Origin: Coniochaeta sp. PMI_546
Lineage: Eukaryota; Ascomycota; Sordariomycetes; Coniochaetales; Coniochaetaceae
Length of the DNA stretch: 64,000 bases
NCBI GenBank assembly: GCA_021432605.1
Contig: MU271146.1
Coordinates: 1,426,001-1,490,000 of the forward strand
Reading direction: 5' to 3'
The position numbers were made by a program, and so were the translations under genes. This document shows positions 11,375 through 23,035 of the stretch, piece by piece (the stretch's first letter is position 1; each line of letters begins with the position of its first letter). The notes beneath the pieces are model-generated. The model worked only from the letters and a program-made list of their open reading frames with translations, did not search any database and had not been told where the DNA came from.

Positions 11375-12829
11375 GCTGGACGTATAGGTTGAACAGCCTA
11401 GGCGACTAAGATGATGTAGGATTGGGAAGGAGAGGGGTGTCAGAGGTCAGGCCGTTGTTTGTTTTGATGTTTAGGGACGAGATGTATATATTTGCGTGTC
11501 GGGATATTCAGGTCAAAGGAGTGCATGTAGCCTCTTTTGGTTTGCCTGTATTTTAAACATCACAAATATGGGCATGTAGCCATCCCCTGGGACAGTACTG
11601 TGTACATAGTAGGAGGTCAATGGTGGGGTTGAGGGGCAGCAAAAGCGTTATCGAGTCTGATAAGGGGAAAGGGCTGAAAATGACGGTGGAGCACAACCCA
11701 GGTTTTTGGGTTCGTGGCGGTCTGTAACGGCGGATATGTGGCTGGTGAGGGCGGCACAGCGACGGGATCGAAGACAGGGTCTCTCTGTGGGTCTCTCGCT
11801 GTGGGTCCATTGTCCCCACCCGGCTCACTGCTTGGCGCACCTTCGCCGACACTCTTCCCGCCGGCCCTCTGATTTTCTCTCACACACTTAGAACATCACC
11901 AGTTAGACTCTAGGAGAGACCTCCTCTCGGTCCATAGTACTCATGGTCTCTTCTTACCTACGAGACAGCGTATGCTGTTTTCCTACCTTGTTGCAAGCTT
12001 CCTTTACACTTCTCTTCTGACTCTGAACTGCCCTGTGGCCAACTATTCGTCAGACCTCGAGTCTTGCGCGATGTTCCTCCTGTGCGCGTAGCAGCATGTC
12101 CCTCAGCTCAACTCTATGGCCCTGTGCGATCTTCATGTTCTGGCGGTCTGATTTTGTCTTCTCTTCAACCCGAAGAATTGCCATTACCTGTGATCAGGTA
12201 TTGATTGGCTTTTCCTTATCGGCACAGAGCCGTGGTAAGCTCCGGTCCTCCCTTCGGCGCACCTGTCGCTCGAGCTTGCACCAGTTAATGGTTACCTTAC
12301 CCTTTTTCTTAGTCAACTGCTGGCTAATGCGTAAAATAGTTATGGCTTGAATGGACTAGCAGATAATGGTCGTTCATGAGTATTTCTTGATCTGGAATAT
12401 GGTCCTGGTCTGCAGCGCACGTACATATCGACATCATTCTTCCCAGGGTAAGCAAACATCTACCAAGGCGAAAATCCAAAAGCCAGTCGCGATGTTGGGT
12501 GCTGATTATTATGTTTTTTTTATTTCAGTTTGACTTTGTGTCAAATGTTCCAGAGCCTCAGACCTGGCATATCTGTGGGATAGAAGCGCCACCGGCATCC
12601 TTTCTAATGCACCTCCTCGCAAAAACCCGCCACCAACTCCTGTCAATATACATGGACCACGAGACCATTCCTTATACTACACAAAACCGGAACCGAACGC
12701 CTCGCCAGATCGATCTTCCCTTCCCTAGGCCGACCGATAAACATGCTTTAAAAAGTTCGAAAGAGGGGAGGTATACACAAAGGAATGCCACCAAGCTTGA
12801 GAAAATACCCTGGCGGACAGTGCCTTCAC
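11375..12829. other. Intergenic between KAE1 (5') and EPL1 (3')
   Basis: 1.45 kb without a recognised gene. The left part must hold the KAE1 promoter. Frames at 11553-11883 on both strands look random. A short charged frame at 12050-12184 on the minus strand is listed separately. Confidence 0.5.
12050..12184 (-). CDS. Short charged, helical-looking frame (possible exon or micropeptide)
   Basis: A 44-codon frame starting with ATG at 12184 and ending at TGA. It is rich in Glu, Arg, Lys and Gln with Leu/Met spaced like a coiled coil (for example RVELRDMLLRAQEEHRARLE). Directly upstream on the same strand, about 12344-12188, another stop-free stretch is also Lys/Arg-rich (QLTKKKGK, LERQVRRRED). 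The composition is more protein-like than nearby noncoding frames. I could not join the pieces with convincing splice sites and recognise no family. It could be part of an unrecognised spliced gene, a remnant, or chance. Confidence 0.15.
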   Translation of the reverse strand: MAILRVEEKTKSDRQNMKIAQGHRVELRDMLLRAQEEHRARLEV

Positions 12830-14682
12830 TTAGGAAGCTGGAGGTGGCTGTTGAAGGGCCACTTGTTGTGGTGGAGGCTGAGCGCTCGGTCTGGTCGTTA
12901 CGATCTGATCCAGCTGTGGTTTGGCTCCCCTCAAGACGTTGATCGGCAGTGGCACGCTAGCCCGAAACTTCAGTGCCCGAGTGTCGAATGGATCAACTTC
13001 ATAAACCGGTTGTTCCCCTTCGTCCTCGGAATCCTGGTCATACTTCCACCGATCGGAAGACAGCATGTCCGGCTCATTCAGCTCACGAGGTGGACTCGCC
13101 AAACCTCGACGATCAATCCAGAGCCTGTTAAGACGGCCGATACGACGACGATATGCCGGAGGATCAACAGATGACTTCTCGTCATGCGCAACTCCTCGAA
13201 AGCCGTACATCGGAGCTTTCTCGACCTTATCCAGATCCATGGCTGTTGGCTCCTCCAACGACTCGTTCGATGCAGACGCTGGTGGTGTCATGAGATACTG
13301 CGTCTTGGCGGGCCTAAAGCTCAAGTCTGGAGCCTCACCCCTCACCGGCGGCAATGGATCTCTTGTGAGGTCCACATATTTTTGGTTCCAGAGATTATGG
13401 TTACGAATCTTCTGTTCAATATCCGCACGCAGCTCATTCTCCCTTTCGAGCAGCTTGTCTGCCAACAACGGGAGGTCATTCTCTGTTGCTCTACTGCCGT
13501 TGACGACTGGGTTGAGACGCAGCTCTTTCGACGGTGGAGGACGAGCAGGCGGGGGTTCGACGGCCTTCCTCTTCTGAGGCTGAGCACGTGTTAGCACTCC
13601 AATCATGACGGACAACACGGCAATGGAAAATCTCACCTTCTGGTTGATCAAGTCTTCGTCGTCAGTCTTGATACCCAGGCGAATCTTGGCCTCCTTCAGC
13701 TGCGCCCTCTGCTCAAAGATCAAACGATCGGTGTTGAGCATCTCTTTTTTGAGCACCTCCCGCTCGTATGAAGCAATGATAAGCTGCCGGCCGTCCTCCA
13801 GTTCCCGACGAAGACGTTTCAGTTTATCTGCGCTCTGAACGTCCCGGGCTCTCGTCTTCCGCGTCAAACGGACTTCCCGCCTCCTGAAGCAAACATAAGG
13901 GTCCAAGTCATCGCTGTCTTGGTGTTTTTCGAACTTTAACGTCGGCTGCAGCGGGCGGTTGCTCAGCGCTTGACGACGAGACTTCCAGTACTCATAGAGT
14001 TCTTTGGCATGAGGCATCACCTTCGCCGTGTCCAGTTGCTGCAAACCAGCGACCATGTCGTCGTATGGAACTATGGTCTGGTCTACTGATGCGAATGGGG
14101 CCTTGATGTATGCCGTGTCCTCAAACACCTCCATCATCCTTTCGAAGTCATCTTCCGAAAGCTGAGCCGATGCAGGCCGCTTCTGATTGTACGCTTTCAG
14201 GAACTCGTCGTCATCCTCAGTCATGTCATACTGACACCCTATACACTCCTCAACAGTTTGCGAGAAGCGTATGTAAGAATTGGGCTTTTGGAACAACTGA
14301 GGGTAGAGCTCGTCATAGTTGAGCTTGCTCTCCTCCGGCGGTGGCACAGGGATTTCCCTGCTCGCACTAACGCCGGCACTCTGCAATACAGCCTGCAAAT
14401 GGTATTCCTACACATGGAAAGGTCAATATCAAGACCACATGGAATACATGGTTGCCGCTCCTGGGAGTGGGGCTTCATGTCACGTGCGACCGCACGTGAT
14501 ATGTGCCCAGGCTGGCAAGGCAAAAGTCAACTCACATTTTCCTCAGCTTGCTCGACACCAGTCGCGATGTGAGTCTCGGCGGTGATGGCTTCATATTCTG
14601 TTGAGTCGAGCTGGTCCTCTCGTAACACCGGTAAGGGTGTTTTGACGTTGAGTTTCTTGTATCGGACTTTACGGGTCGCCAT
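12830..14682 (-). CDS. EPL1: Enhancer of polycomb-like protein, NuA4 subunit (three exons)
   Basis: Scaffold of the NuA4/piccolo histone H4/H2A acetyltransferase, in the nucleus. On the minus strand: exon 1 14682-14536, exon 2 14407-13637, exon 3 13579-12830; 555 residues. The first junction rebuilds VEQAEEN|EYHLQAVLQ, a conserved EPL1 motif. The N-terminal EPL1 domain runs from MATRKVRYKKLNVKTPL through DELYPQLFQKPNSYIRFSQT and DDDEFL. A middle section YVCFRRREVR.TRKTRARD is the signature of the family. The C-terminus is Pro/Gln-rich (QPPPQQVALQQPPP). The second intron (13636-13580) is 57 bases, in frame and stop-free, so a naive reading runs straight through it; a CTAAC branch site and a better family match favour splicing. 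Intron 1 holds a paired CACGTG element. Confidence 0.93.
14480..14499. promoter_or_regulatory. Inverted pair of TCACGTG boxes in EPL1 intron 1
   Basis: Arms TCACGTGCG and CGCACGTGA are perfect inverted repeats of 9 bases with a 2-base spacer, so two CACGTG E-boxes lie back to back. TCACGTG is the core bound by Cbf1-type and related bHLH factors. It lies 183-202 bases downstream of the EPL1 ATG, inside the intron. Its role is inferred. Confidence 0.35.
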
Positions 14683-15476
14683 GGCGGGTGGCCAGGGTCG
14701 GTCAAGGCAAAAAGCCTGCGGAAAACCCGCCGAAAAAAATCTTATCTCATAAAGTGCACCATGCGAAACCGATTTCCAGACTTTTTTGATGGAAAACGGG
14801 CGTTGTTGTCGATATTTTGATGGTTGAAGTCTGGTCGCTGGATGAGGTGTCGTCGGGTTGATTGTTTGGGCGGAGGCGCGCAAATTTTCCACTGGTGCAA
14901 CAGGTTACGTACGGACCACCTTTGCGCCGATAAGGGAAGAGCAAACAACAAAAGGGGGGAGCGAAATATCAAATGAAATACGTACCCCACCTTCCACTCA
15001 AACAAGATGGATCATGGAGGCAACAACAAACCCACATGCCACAAACTGAAAGCTTCCACGAGTTTACCTGCAATGAGTTAATACATTCTGCGCATTCTTC
15101 AGACTTTAGACCTCTCTGAATCCAGTGCCTGTCGTTGCATCACAGCTTTCTGGCCCAATACAGTAGAGTTGCGCTGAATATTGTCACGTGATTTTCCATA
15201 TCGGACGCTGATTCGCGGACGCGATCAGACGGCCTGGACAGTAGCGGGGTCGCCCCACTTCCCCCACATCATGTCCAGCTCCAAGCTTTCAGCCTAGACC
15301 CTCTTGTCTCTCGTTCAGCCTTACTCAACACAAACCCTCATCAATAGAGCATAGCCAGCCGGAGCCGCTTGTTCCCTCCCGGACCTTGATCTCTACGCCT
15401 CAAACAGACTACCACTGGTGTCAGTCAACGAACAGACTCTATCTCTCCCTTGTCGTCGGCGAGTCGAACCGCCACA
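14683..15476. promoter_or_regulatory. Divergent promoter region, EPL1 / CNB1
   Basis: 794 bases between two divergent start codons. It contains a TCACGTGA box at 15184-15191 (listed separately). The right end before CNB1 is C/T-rich. No coding signal is seen. Confidence 0.5.
15184..15191. promoter_or_regulatory. TCACGTGA box upstream of CNB1
   Basis: An 8-base palindrome with the Cbf1-type bHLH core, about 290 bases before the CNB1 start. The same TCACGTG core occurs twice in EPL1 intron 1, some 700 bases away. Confidence 0.3.
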
Positions 15477-16415
15477 ATGGGCAACACAACCAGCGTTGTC
15501 CTAGACAACATTGTGAAGGAAACCAACTGTTCGTCTTGCCACAACCTCCGAGATGTCTACCCAGCCTTCCTTGCACGAGCGTGCTTGCGCTAACGTACTC
15601 GATCCGACAACTAGTTGACCGGGAGGAGGTTGATCGTCTAAGGAAGAGGTTTATGAAACTTGACAAGGTATGCTCCTGATCCTTCGATACATGCCCAAGC
15701 CTCGGAGTCTTGTCCGCGTTGGAGGTGTTGGGCGCTCACATCTAACATGTTTCGCCTACAGGACAACTCCGGCACTATAGAGCGAGATGAGTTCTTGAGC
15801 CTTCCACAAATATCGTCGAACCCGCTCGCTACGAGGTACGCGCTTCCGACTGCTTTACCCAGCACTACTTGCCCCTTAAATTCGGGGATCGGGCCGCTTT
15901 ACATGGAGGTTACGGTGCGGTGCTGAATGAAAATTGACATAGAATGATTGCGATATTCGACGAGGACGGTGGCGGTGATGTGGATTTCCAAGAGTTTGTC
16001 CAAGGCCTCTCAGCCTTCTCGAGTAAGGGCGACAAGGAACAGAAGCTCAAGTTCGCCTTCAAGGTGTACGACATCGACCGCGACGGTTACATCAGCAACG
16101 GCGAGCTGTTCATCGTGCTGAAGATGATGGTCGGCAGCAACCTGAAGGACCAGCAGCTGCAGCAGATTGTCGACAAGACCATCATGGAGGCTGATCTCGA
16201 CAAGGACGGCAAGATCAGCTTCGAGGAGTTCGTCCAGATGGTGGGCAACACGGACGTGAGCATGAGCATGACGTTAGGTGAGTTTCTGCGACGCGTCGGC
16301 GTTATCGCTGGCCTGTCTCTGCCCTGCCTTTCTCAGCGGCCAAGTGGATACAATGCGAACCTTTGTCCGTACCGCAGCAACGTACTGACACTGTATTGTG
16401 GCAGATCAGTTTTGA
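15477..16415 (+). CDS. CNB1: Calcineurin regulatory subunit B (five exons)
   Basis: Calcium-binding regulatory subunit of the phosphatase calcineurin, used in stress, growth and virulence signalling. Exons 15477-15528, 15615-15667, 15762-15835, 15943-16277 and 16405-16415 total 525 bases: 174 residues, the standard length. It begins MGNTTS, an N-myristoylation signal. Four EF-hands are complete: [12 protein letters not shown] (made by joining exons 2 and 3), [24 protein letters not shown] and [12 protein letters not shown]. The last exon codes only the final DQF and stop. Intron 1 uses a weaker donor, GTTCGT, but splicing there gives the family sequence [19 protein letters not shown]. Reading through the last donor makes a long false extension to 16798, which I rejected. 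Confidence 0.96.
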
Positions 16416-19400
16416 ATGGGTTGTTTTTGTCGTATAAAAAGATACCATGGGGTGATGAAAGCGGACAACAACCTGTTCCTCCGTTGCGTTATGACTGGAC
16501 GTCTAGTATGGTATGGTTTCGGGGCATGACTAACATTACGGAGAGTTGTCACCCCCGGAGAGTCATAGAACCGGCGTTGAGGGATATCAACAGTGCAATC
16601 AAGCAGCGAGTCGATCTAGGCACTGCGCCTTTCTATTGCTTTTCTGAACTTTCACGCTCTTGCCCAGGTGACCTAGCCCTGACCATGAATCTCCCAGCCC
16701 AAAATCGTGCAGTTTTTTCGGTTATCGACGACTTTCGACTCTCCACGAATCTCCCCAAGTCATGCCAAAGCGATGTTGAGTGCAACGAGCGCTACTAGTT
16801 GCAGCTGGGTTCTATCGGCGCGCCCCCAACTAATCTAGCACGCGAACGCGGCCTCACCGGCTCCAGAAGTAGGGCTGAGCCTCGCCAATATGTCAGCTGT
16901 TCGCCGCTGCCAACCGTGTGGGTGCTGCCCTTATGCGGGCTGATCCGAGAGACGGGCGGGAGCCGGGATTGGCCCTTGTCGAGCCCCGAAGATCCTTCAT
17001 TTCTGTCACCGAGGACCTCCCCGGGGCCTATCCCACGCCAAGTGCTTAGAGGCGATCGATCTGTGTAGGGTGTATGTCACGGTTGAGCGAATACGACATT
17101 TGTTGAATACATTATCTGTAAAACTATCTCCGCACCCATGAGTGTGGCCTGGATACATAGCTAGAATAGGCAGGCGACAAGCTGGAACTCGCGTCCGCGA
17201 GGCTGGTTGGATCTGAAGGTGGGTTGGTTGGACGCTGTCGCGGGAATTGCTTTGCATATCCGTAGCCGCCGATGTGATGCCTAGTGTACGTGTGATGGGC
17301 AGACGAAGCTGCCAAAGGTGGCCTATAGCCCTGGTTTTCATGATGTGGCCCCGGCCGAAGGGGAGATGATCGGCGACGTGGACGGCTGGGGTGGGTGGCT
17401 GCAAGTTGTGTATGGAGGGAGATGTGCACTTCCTCCGTAATTGGCTGCGGCTGGGTGTTGTCTATGGTACCTGAAGGGGTAGGACTACCTGTCCTGGCTA
17501 AAGGTGCTTTTTGAGCGATGGTCGACTTTCAGTGACAATAATTGGTCGACCCGATATGCTTTGGGACAGAGAGCTCGTTCCGGCTTGGGCTTGTTTGTAC
17601 CGCGACCAGAGGCTGGCGAGATGTACGCTGAATCAAGTTGTCAATGGTGGCTGTGAGGTAGCCGCGATACAGCCCAGACCGTCTCAGGGAGCCTATCGAC
17701 TCTCAAAGATATCATATTCTACGAGGTCATTCTTGTCCGCTCACCGATCCACCAGCCCAGCCGACTTACAGTACACTACTGCTGCATGGCCAGGCCGCGG
17801 GGGTGGGCCGGAGTCGTTGTTGCTTTGGCCTGGAACCTGGTCTAACAAGCCTGGGTGCCGTAAGTGCACAAAGTTGCATATTCACTGCGCCATGGGAGGG
17901 CCCGCTAGTACCGTATCGGTGGTTCTCAACAGCCTCGTCACAATAGCGCGATCGTTTTGGTGAGATGTGACAAGTCATAAGAGGCTAAGAGCGCACAACC
18001 GACCGCCCCAAAAAGCAACCACAGCCCACCCCCCCTTGTCACTATGCGCACTTATATGGCTTGCTATGATTTGCAGTTCGCATGACGCCCATCCACGGCG
18101 CTGGGATGGACAGCGGAGTCATACAGCAAGCACCACCCAGCTGAACAAGGCTAGGCGTATCGGATGCGGGACGCATCAACGCAACGACGCAAGAGAGCAT
18201 CGTGGGGGCTCCGAATACTACCTTCACGCCCACAGTATTTCATAGCCCGCAGCGGAGGATAACTTTGTCATGTCCTTGTGTGAAAGAGACAACGCACGGT
18301 CTGATCAGCGTGCGTTGAATTTGGCAGTACCGTATTCGCATCCTTGCCGGTCTTCCACCGTACAGTACCTTGATTCATATGTCTGCATCGTAGATCTGAT
18401 CGGAGTTCAGCCTGCCAGACTGCCAGTACAGTTCGAGCAACGGAGCGACCAGTCGGATCTGGTCTCGATAGTGTCCTCAGGCCTCGGTGGATGGCTCGTC
18501 ATTTGGCGAAGTCTGGACATCGGTTGACGTGCCACGATAGCCGCCAAAACCAAAGACAAGGGCGGGAAGGGGAGTACGAAACTGCGCGATGTCATTGAAT
18601 ATTCTCCCACCGAGTACGAGACGCTCCTCCAGACCATTTGACGCCGCAATAGCGATAGCCGAGATATTTTGGGGGAGCTTTTCTACATGGGGGCCATTAC
18701 ATCCAATGATAAGCCACAATCGCCGGGGCCGTCAGCACTTGGGGTCCGTGACATCCTCAGCTTGCGAGAACGAGGCGCCGCCTCACCACAGATCTTGTCG
18801 GTAATGCAGGTAGCCGTCAGTGTATGCGAGGCCGAAGGGCGGTCTGCTTGTCCGACCGTGACTCGACAGCTGAGGCCATGCGCGTGATGTCTTGCAGTAG
18901 CTCGAACAAAACATGTATGTATAGCAAGCTCGGTCTCCGGATCTTCCATTACCCTCGTCCGCCAGTCCAGTGAAGCTCGTCGATCTGGTGTTTGGGTGAC
19001 ACCGAGCCTCGCCCGAGACATTGTCTGACAGTTTCGTCCGACCTCAGTATGAGGCACTTTGGAGGCGCGATGGCATATGTCTAGAAACAGCGACGTAAGC
19101 ACATTACTGACTAGGTGCGGACCTCACAGCATGTCCCGTCTGTGGCGCTCTACACGTATATGAGAGATCTCTGGACGAATTACGGTCCGCTAGTTGCGCT
19201 GAGAGTTGCCCTCGTCACATTGTTATCAGCAATGCCTGATGAGACATATACATACGTCGACATACGTTGTGTCTTTTCAGCTCGGTTTGCGGCGAGGGTC
19301 GTGACTGCGTGTAGGGATTGGTTCATCATCCGGACCCGGCGGGATGGTACAGCTGAACCCTGTTGTGTAACGCAGTCTAGTCACACAAGACCAGCCACAC

Positions 19401-20592
19401 TGCTGGCCTCCTTTTGCCAGTTGACTCAGCTACTCCGAGCACGAGCCCCCTCACAGTGCAGCACGAATAGTCGCCAGCGGATCTAGATATGTGATCATGC
19501 CTGACTGCGGTAAGATCGAGGTTATGCTAAGGTGTCATCGATGCCGCGCAATGGGAAATAGCTCATAAGCCGTAGACTTAGTGTTTCAGCCCCAGACCAA
19601 GCAGAAGGTATGAAGCTCCCGATTACGTTGCCTGGATGGCATGCTCGAGATTGGCCGACACTGTAGTGTAGCATCACCGCTTATTCCCGTCTTGTAAACG
19701 TGTCGTTACAGTCAGCAGAAGCAATTTGAAAAGAGAAAGCAGGAAGCAACCATTAGTCGCTTCGAAATAGGCAACGCCTGAAATAGTTTCATTCTTGTAC
19801 TGGCATAGATTCCGTGCCGTGTCCTCGAAAAGCCAGGTGAGAAGTCGAGAGACCATTCCGGACCCTCCATGAAGCGTGAAAGGAACTTGTGTTGTTGTAT
19901 CAGGTAGCGTACAACAGGCGCCAGCCAGATATCCATTTTCTTTTATCTTTCCCAGACACCGAACCCATGACGCCACAACCGCCATCCCAGAAAATCGACC
20001 TCTCTCTCGCTTGATGTCAGATGATGGAGATCAATGACCCATATCGAACATACCCGTAACCCCCGCGTGGAGATGGTGCATGTCGAGCTCTAAGTTGCTT
20101 TTTCGTCTTGATATTGGTCTCATAGCGCCGTCTGTCGTAGGCAAACCCCCCCCAAAATAACCAGTGGCCTGACACCCCTTTCCCACCCTCATCGTATCTT
20201 TGTGATTGAAATCCAAACTCCTTGGGACCACCCGTCATCCTCTACAGCTGACAGGTCGGTAATCCTAACCTGCTTCCGGGACATGACCAATAGTAGCCCG
20301 AAGTACCGAAACAAATGCAGAACAGAGGTCCAAGGTATCCCCTTCCAAGCACCGCACCGACACCTGTATTCTCATCTATTGCAAAACTCCAGGTTTCGCA
20401 ATAACGGGAAGACCGAGGAGGTCGGAAGGACAGAAAGAGCCGAATATGCCATACAATAACAAAATGATCCTCTTGTGAAGATATAAAAGTAGTAAAAAGG
20501 AAGTACTCGTTGAAGGCGGTAGCCCAAGCGAGGGCCATCATGTGGGGAATCTGCTCAGCAGATTGCATCTGCGAACACTGTCCTTAATGCTG
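16416..20592. other. Gene-poor stretch, 4.2 kb
   Basis: No recognisable gene, RNA or transposon on either strand. Frames are short (60-140 codons), share no family blocks, and many begin with non-ATG codons. The left end is the CNB1 3' region; the right end is the 3' region of the glutamine-rich gene. Confidence 0.5.
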
Positions 20593-21761
20593 TTACCCCG
20601 AGCTTGATGTGTTGGCCTCGGGTCGTTCGTAAAGATCCACACATTCTTCCAGAACTGAAGGCGCCAGGGTTAGATCAATTTATCTGTATCGGCATGGTCT
20701 TGACTTACGGTCGACGATCCGCTCCTCCCATACACCCATCTCGTAGTCGACGAGGCCGTGCCTCTCAAGAACGTCACAGATCTCAACGAGAGTCCTGCCC
20801 AAACTCCGAAGACCTTCTAGTGTAAGGAGAGACTGTGACTGCCCCAGCTGCTGATGCGACTGCACCAGATCCTTCTGCCCTTGCAGCAAGGTGAGCCAGG
20901 CGTGGTTGAAGTTGTGCCATATGCTGATTCTGTCGGGGTGTGCCCTGGAATCGTCAGACACAAGGCCTGTGACAGCAGTGAATGTTAGCGTTGACCGGCT
21001 TGACGGTGGACACAAGACATACCGAAACGAGTAACCCCATCACGAAGGAGAAACGATGCGGTCACAAGATTCTCGCTAGCAGTAGCCAGGTCACCATTAC
21101 TTATTTCCCGAAACACCTCCTTGAGCGTGGATTCGTAGTGACCAAATGTTTCTGAAGGGTCCTCCTCCACGGGCATAGCTTGCTCCTCCATGCCCATCTC
21201 TGCCGTGGTACTTGTCTGCGGTGTCATTCCGCTCATCGAGGCTATATTTGCATAATTCTGCAGGGTGCTAGGCTGTTGATATCCTGTTTGCGACGCGCTC
21301 GAAGACGCCGTTTGTGGCTGCATCGCAGACGCTGCCGTAGCAACACCGGTTGGCCCACTCTGGTAATAATGTGTAGTAACCTCCGGGTTCATCAGGGGAA
21401 GACCTGCAGGCGGCCGTGAATATTGCTGGCTTGTATCGTACACCGAGGTATTCTGAGCGTTTGCTGCTTGCGGCACGTTGTACATCATGGCTGTTGTGGG
21501 ATGGTAGCCACTACTAGGATAGCTCTGTGGTGGCCGTGCATCGGGCTGGCCATAGCCGGCAGACGTCGTCGGGTAGCCCAGTGTACCCTGAGGTATGTGG
21601 GACGGCGTGTATGCGCTCCCTGTCTGCCCTTGGTAGTATTGCTCGCTGTAAGCAGCCGAAGTGCCCATTTCCCGCTGTCCCATCGCTGCAGCCGACGTAT
21701 TGAGTGGCGCGGGTTGGTATCTATCCATCGAGGCTCCTTGACTCCATGCTGATCGGCGGTG

Positions 21762-21803
<42 letters not shown>

Positions 21804-21920
21804 ATGCTGATGCTGTGACTGTGACTGCTGAGCCGCCTGAGGATGCATGCCCTGTCCATAACGGTAGTTGGGAGGCAGGCGCGGGTCATCCTGCCTCCTT
21901 GCATGACGGTCGCCGTCCAT
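20593..21920 (-). CDS. Glutamine-rich conserved fungal protein, function unknown (three exons, start uncertain)
   Basis: Minus-strand exons 21920-21023, 20966-20709 and 20654-20593 give 405 residues from the ATG at 21920 (MDGDRHARRQDD). The frame stays open upstream past 22019, so an earlier exon or start is possible. The N-terminal two thirds is low-complexity: a 14-residue polyglutamine run, then Tyr/Pro/Gln/Ser-rich sequence typical of transcriptional regulators. The last 140 residues are ordered-looking: TLKEVFREISNGDL, SFLLRDGVTRFGLVSDD, HPDRISIWHNFNHAWL, LVEICDVLERHGLVDYEMG. The introns restore this region cleanly and the last exon ends in YERPEANTSSSG. I recall similar C-termini in other moulds annotated as hypothetical proteins, but know no named function. 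No nucleic-acid-binding motif is visible. Confidence 0.75.
21771..21803. repeat. (CTG)11 microsatellite coding for polyglutamine
   Basis: Eleven perfect CTG units on the plus strand, preceded by three GTT units. On the coding strand this is CAG x11 plus CAA x3, which encodes the 14-Gln run of the glutamine-rich protein. Degenerate CTG/ATG and CTG/TGA units follow to about 21828. Confidence 0.95.
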
Positions 21921-23035
21921 GCCCTGGCAAGTAGAGTAGTTTGCTGGTAGTCCCACAGTTGGTCCTATTACACTTCGATGCAAAGACGAGTCGTCGAGTA
22001 CAAGAAGCCCTAATGGCACCTTTCCCGAGTCACACGAAGGCCAGCGGCTTTGGAACGGATAATTCCGCTGTCTGATAGTCGGTCGACTTGTTGCACAACT
22101 GCAGAAGCAGGATTCTCCCTCGTACTGGTGTTGGATCTGGGGAAAGAGCCGACTTGTCCGATGATGAGGCTCTTTCCGCTGGTTACACCGCTGTAAAGGA
22201 TAGGTGGCTGCTATGCTTTCCTAAATGCTTCGCTGTTGATCTGTTCAAGATAAAGACGAGCAGAACCATCGGCAGCCTGGCCCAATGTTGGCGGGTGGAG
22301 GACAGGTGCTATAGGCTGTAGCCGGCACAGCGCGACGAATAGTCGTGAGTTTATGATATGCAGGGAGGAAGAGACAGGGAAGGTACAGGTGTAGATTAAC
22401 GAGCAACCTTGTCTCCAGAATAAACCCCCGATTGCGCTAGAATGCGGACCCTGTCGCTGACGAGGACAAGAGAGCCGACTGTTGGCTGATAAGTCGTACC
22501 GCCTAGCAGGAGATAGAACCGCTACGGGAAGGCGGAGGAACAAGAGCGGAATGGTCGAGTTTAGTAGGAAGTCAACGGTTGGTGCTAAGTGAACCGGGAA
22601 TATCCCTGATGCCCATGCACGGGAAGAATTTGCGTAGGGAGCCCTCAACCTCGAACCGCGATGTCCCTCTGCGAGAAACTAGACAAACACTATGACGAGC
22701 TTATTTGGCTGTCAATGGCGGCAGTTCATGTAGTTTGGACGTGATCCAGGAGGCGCGGACCTGGCGTCAGAGCGCAAGTTTCCTTTTTTTGTGTGTCTAT
22801 GGTCCTCAGATGGACTGGCCAACTTGGTGAGGTAACGAGCGGGCGTAAAAAACTTTGTAAAAGTAGTTGTAGAGTCAGATGACAACAGAAAGGCGAAGAT
22901 ACTTATGTCCTAGGGGCCTGAGATGTAGAGGCCCAGCGTGTCCAGGGCGGGAGCGTAAGGCACCTGCGTGGCTTTGCGCAGGGTAGAAGTGAAGGGCGTG
23001 GAGTTGGGCTTCAAGAAGGGTCGTGAAAGAGAAGG

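Noticed and set aside
10404-11387. Plus-strand frames opposite KAE1
   Set aside because: They are antisense shadows; KAE1 matches its family over its full length on the minus strand.
16278-16798. C-terminal extension of calcineurin B in the unspliced frame
   Set aside because: It starts at a clear GTGAGT donor, and splicing to 16405 gives the exact family ending DQF and normal length.
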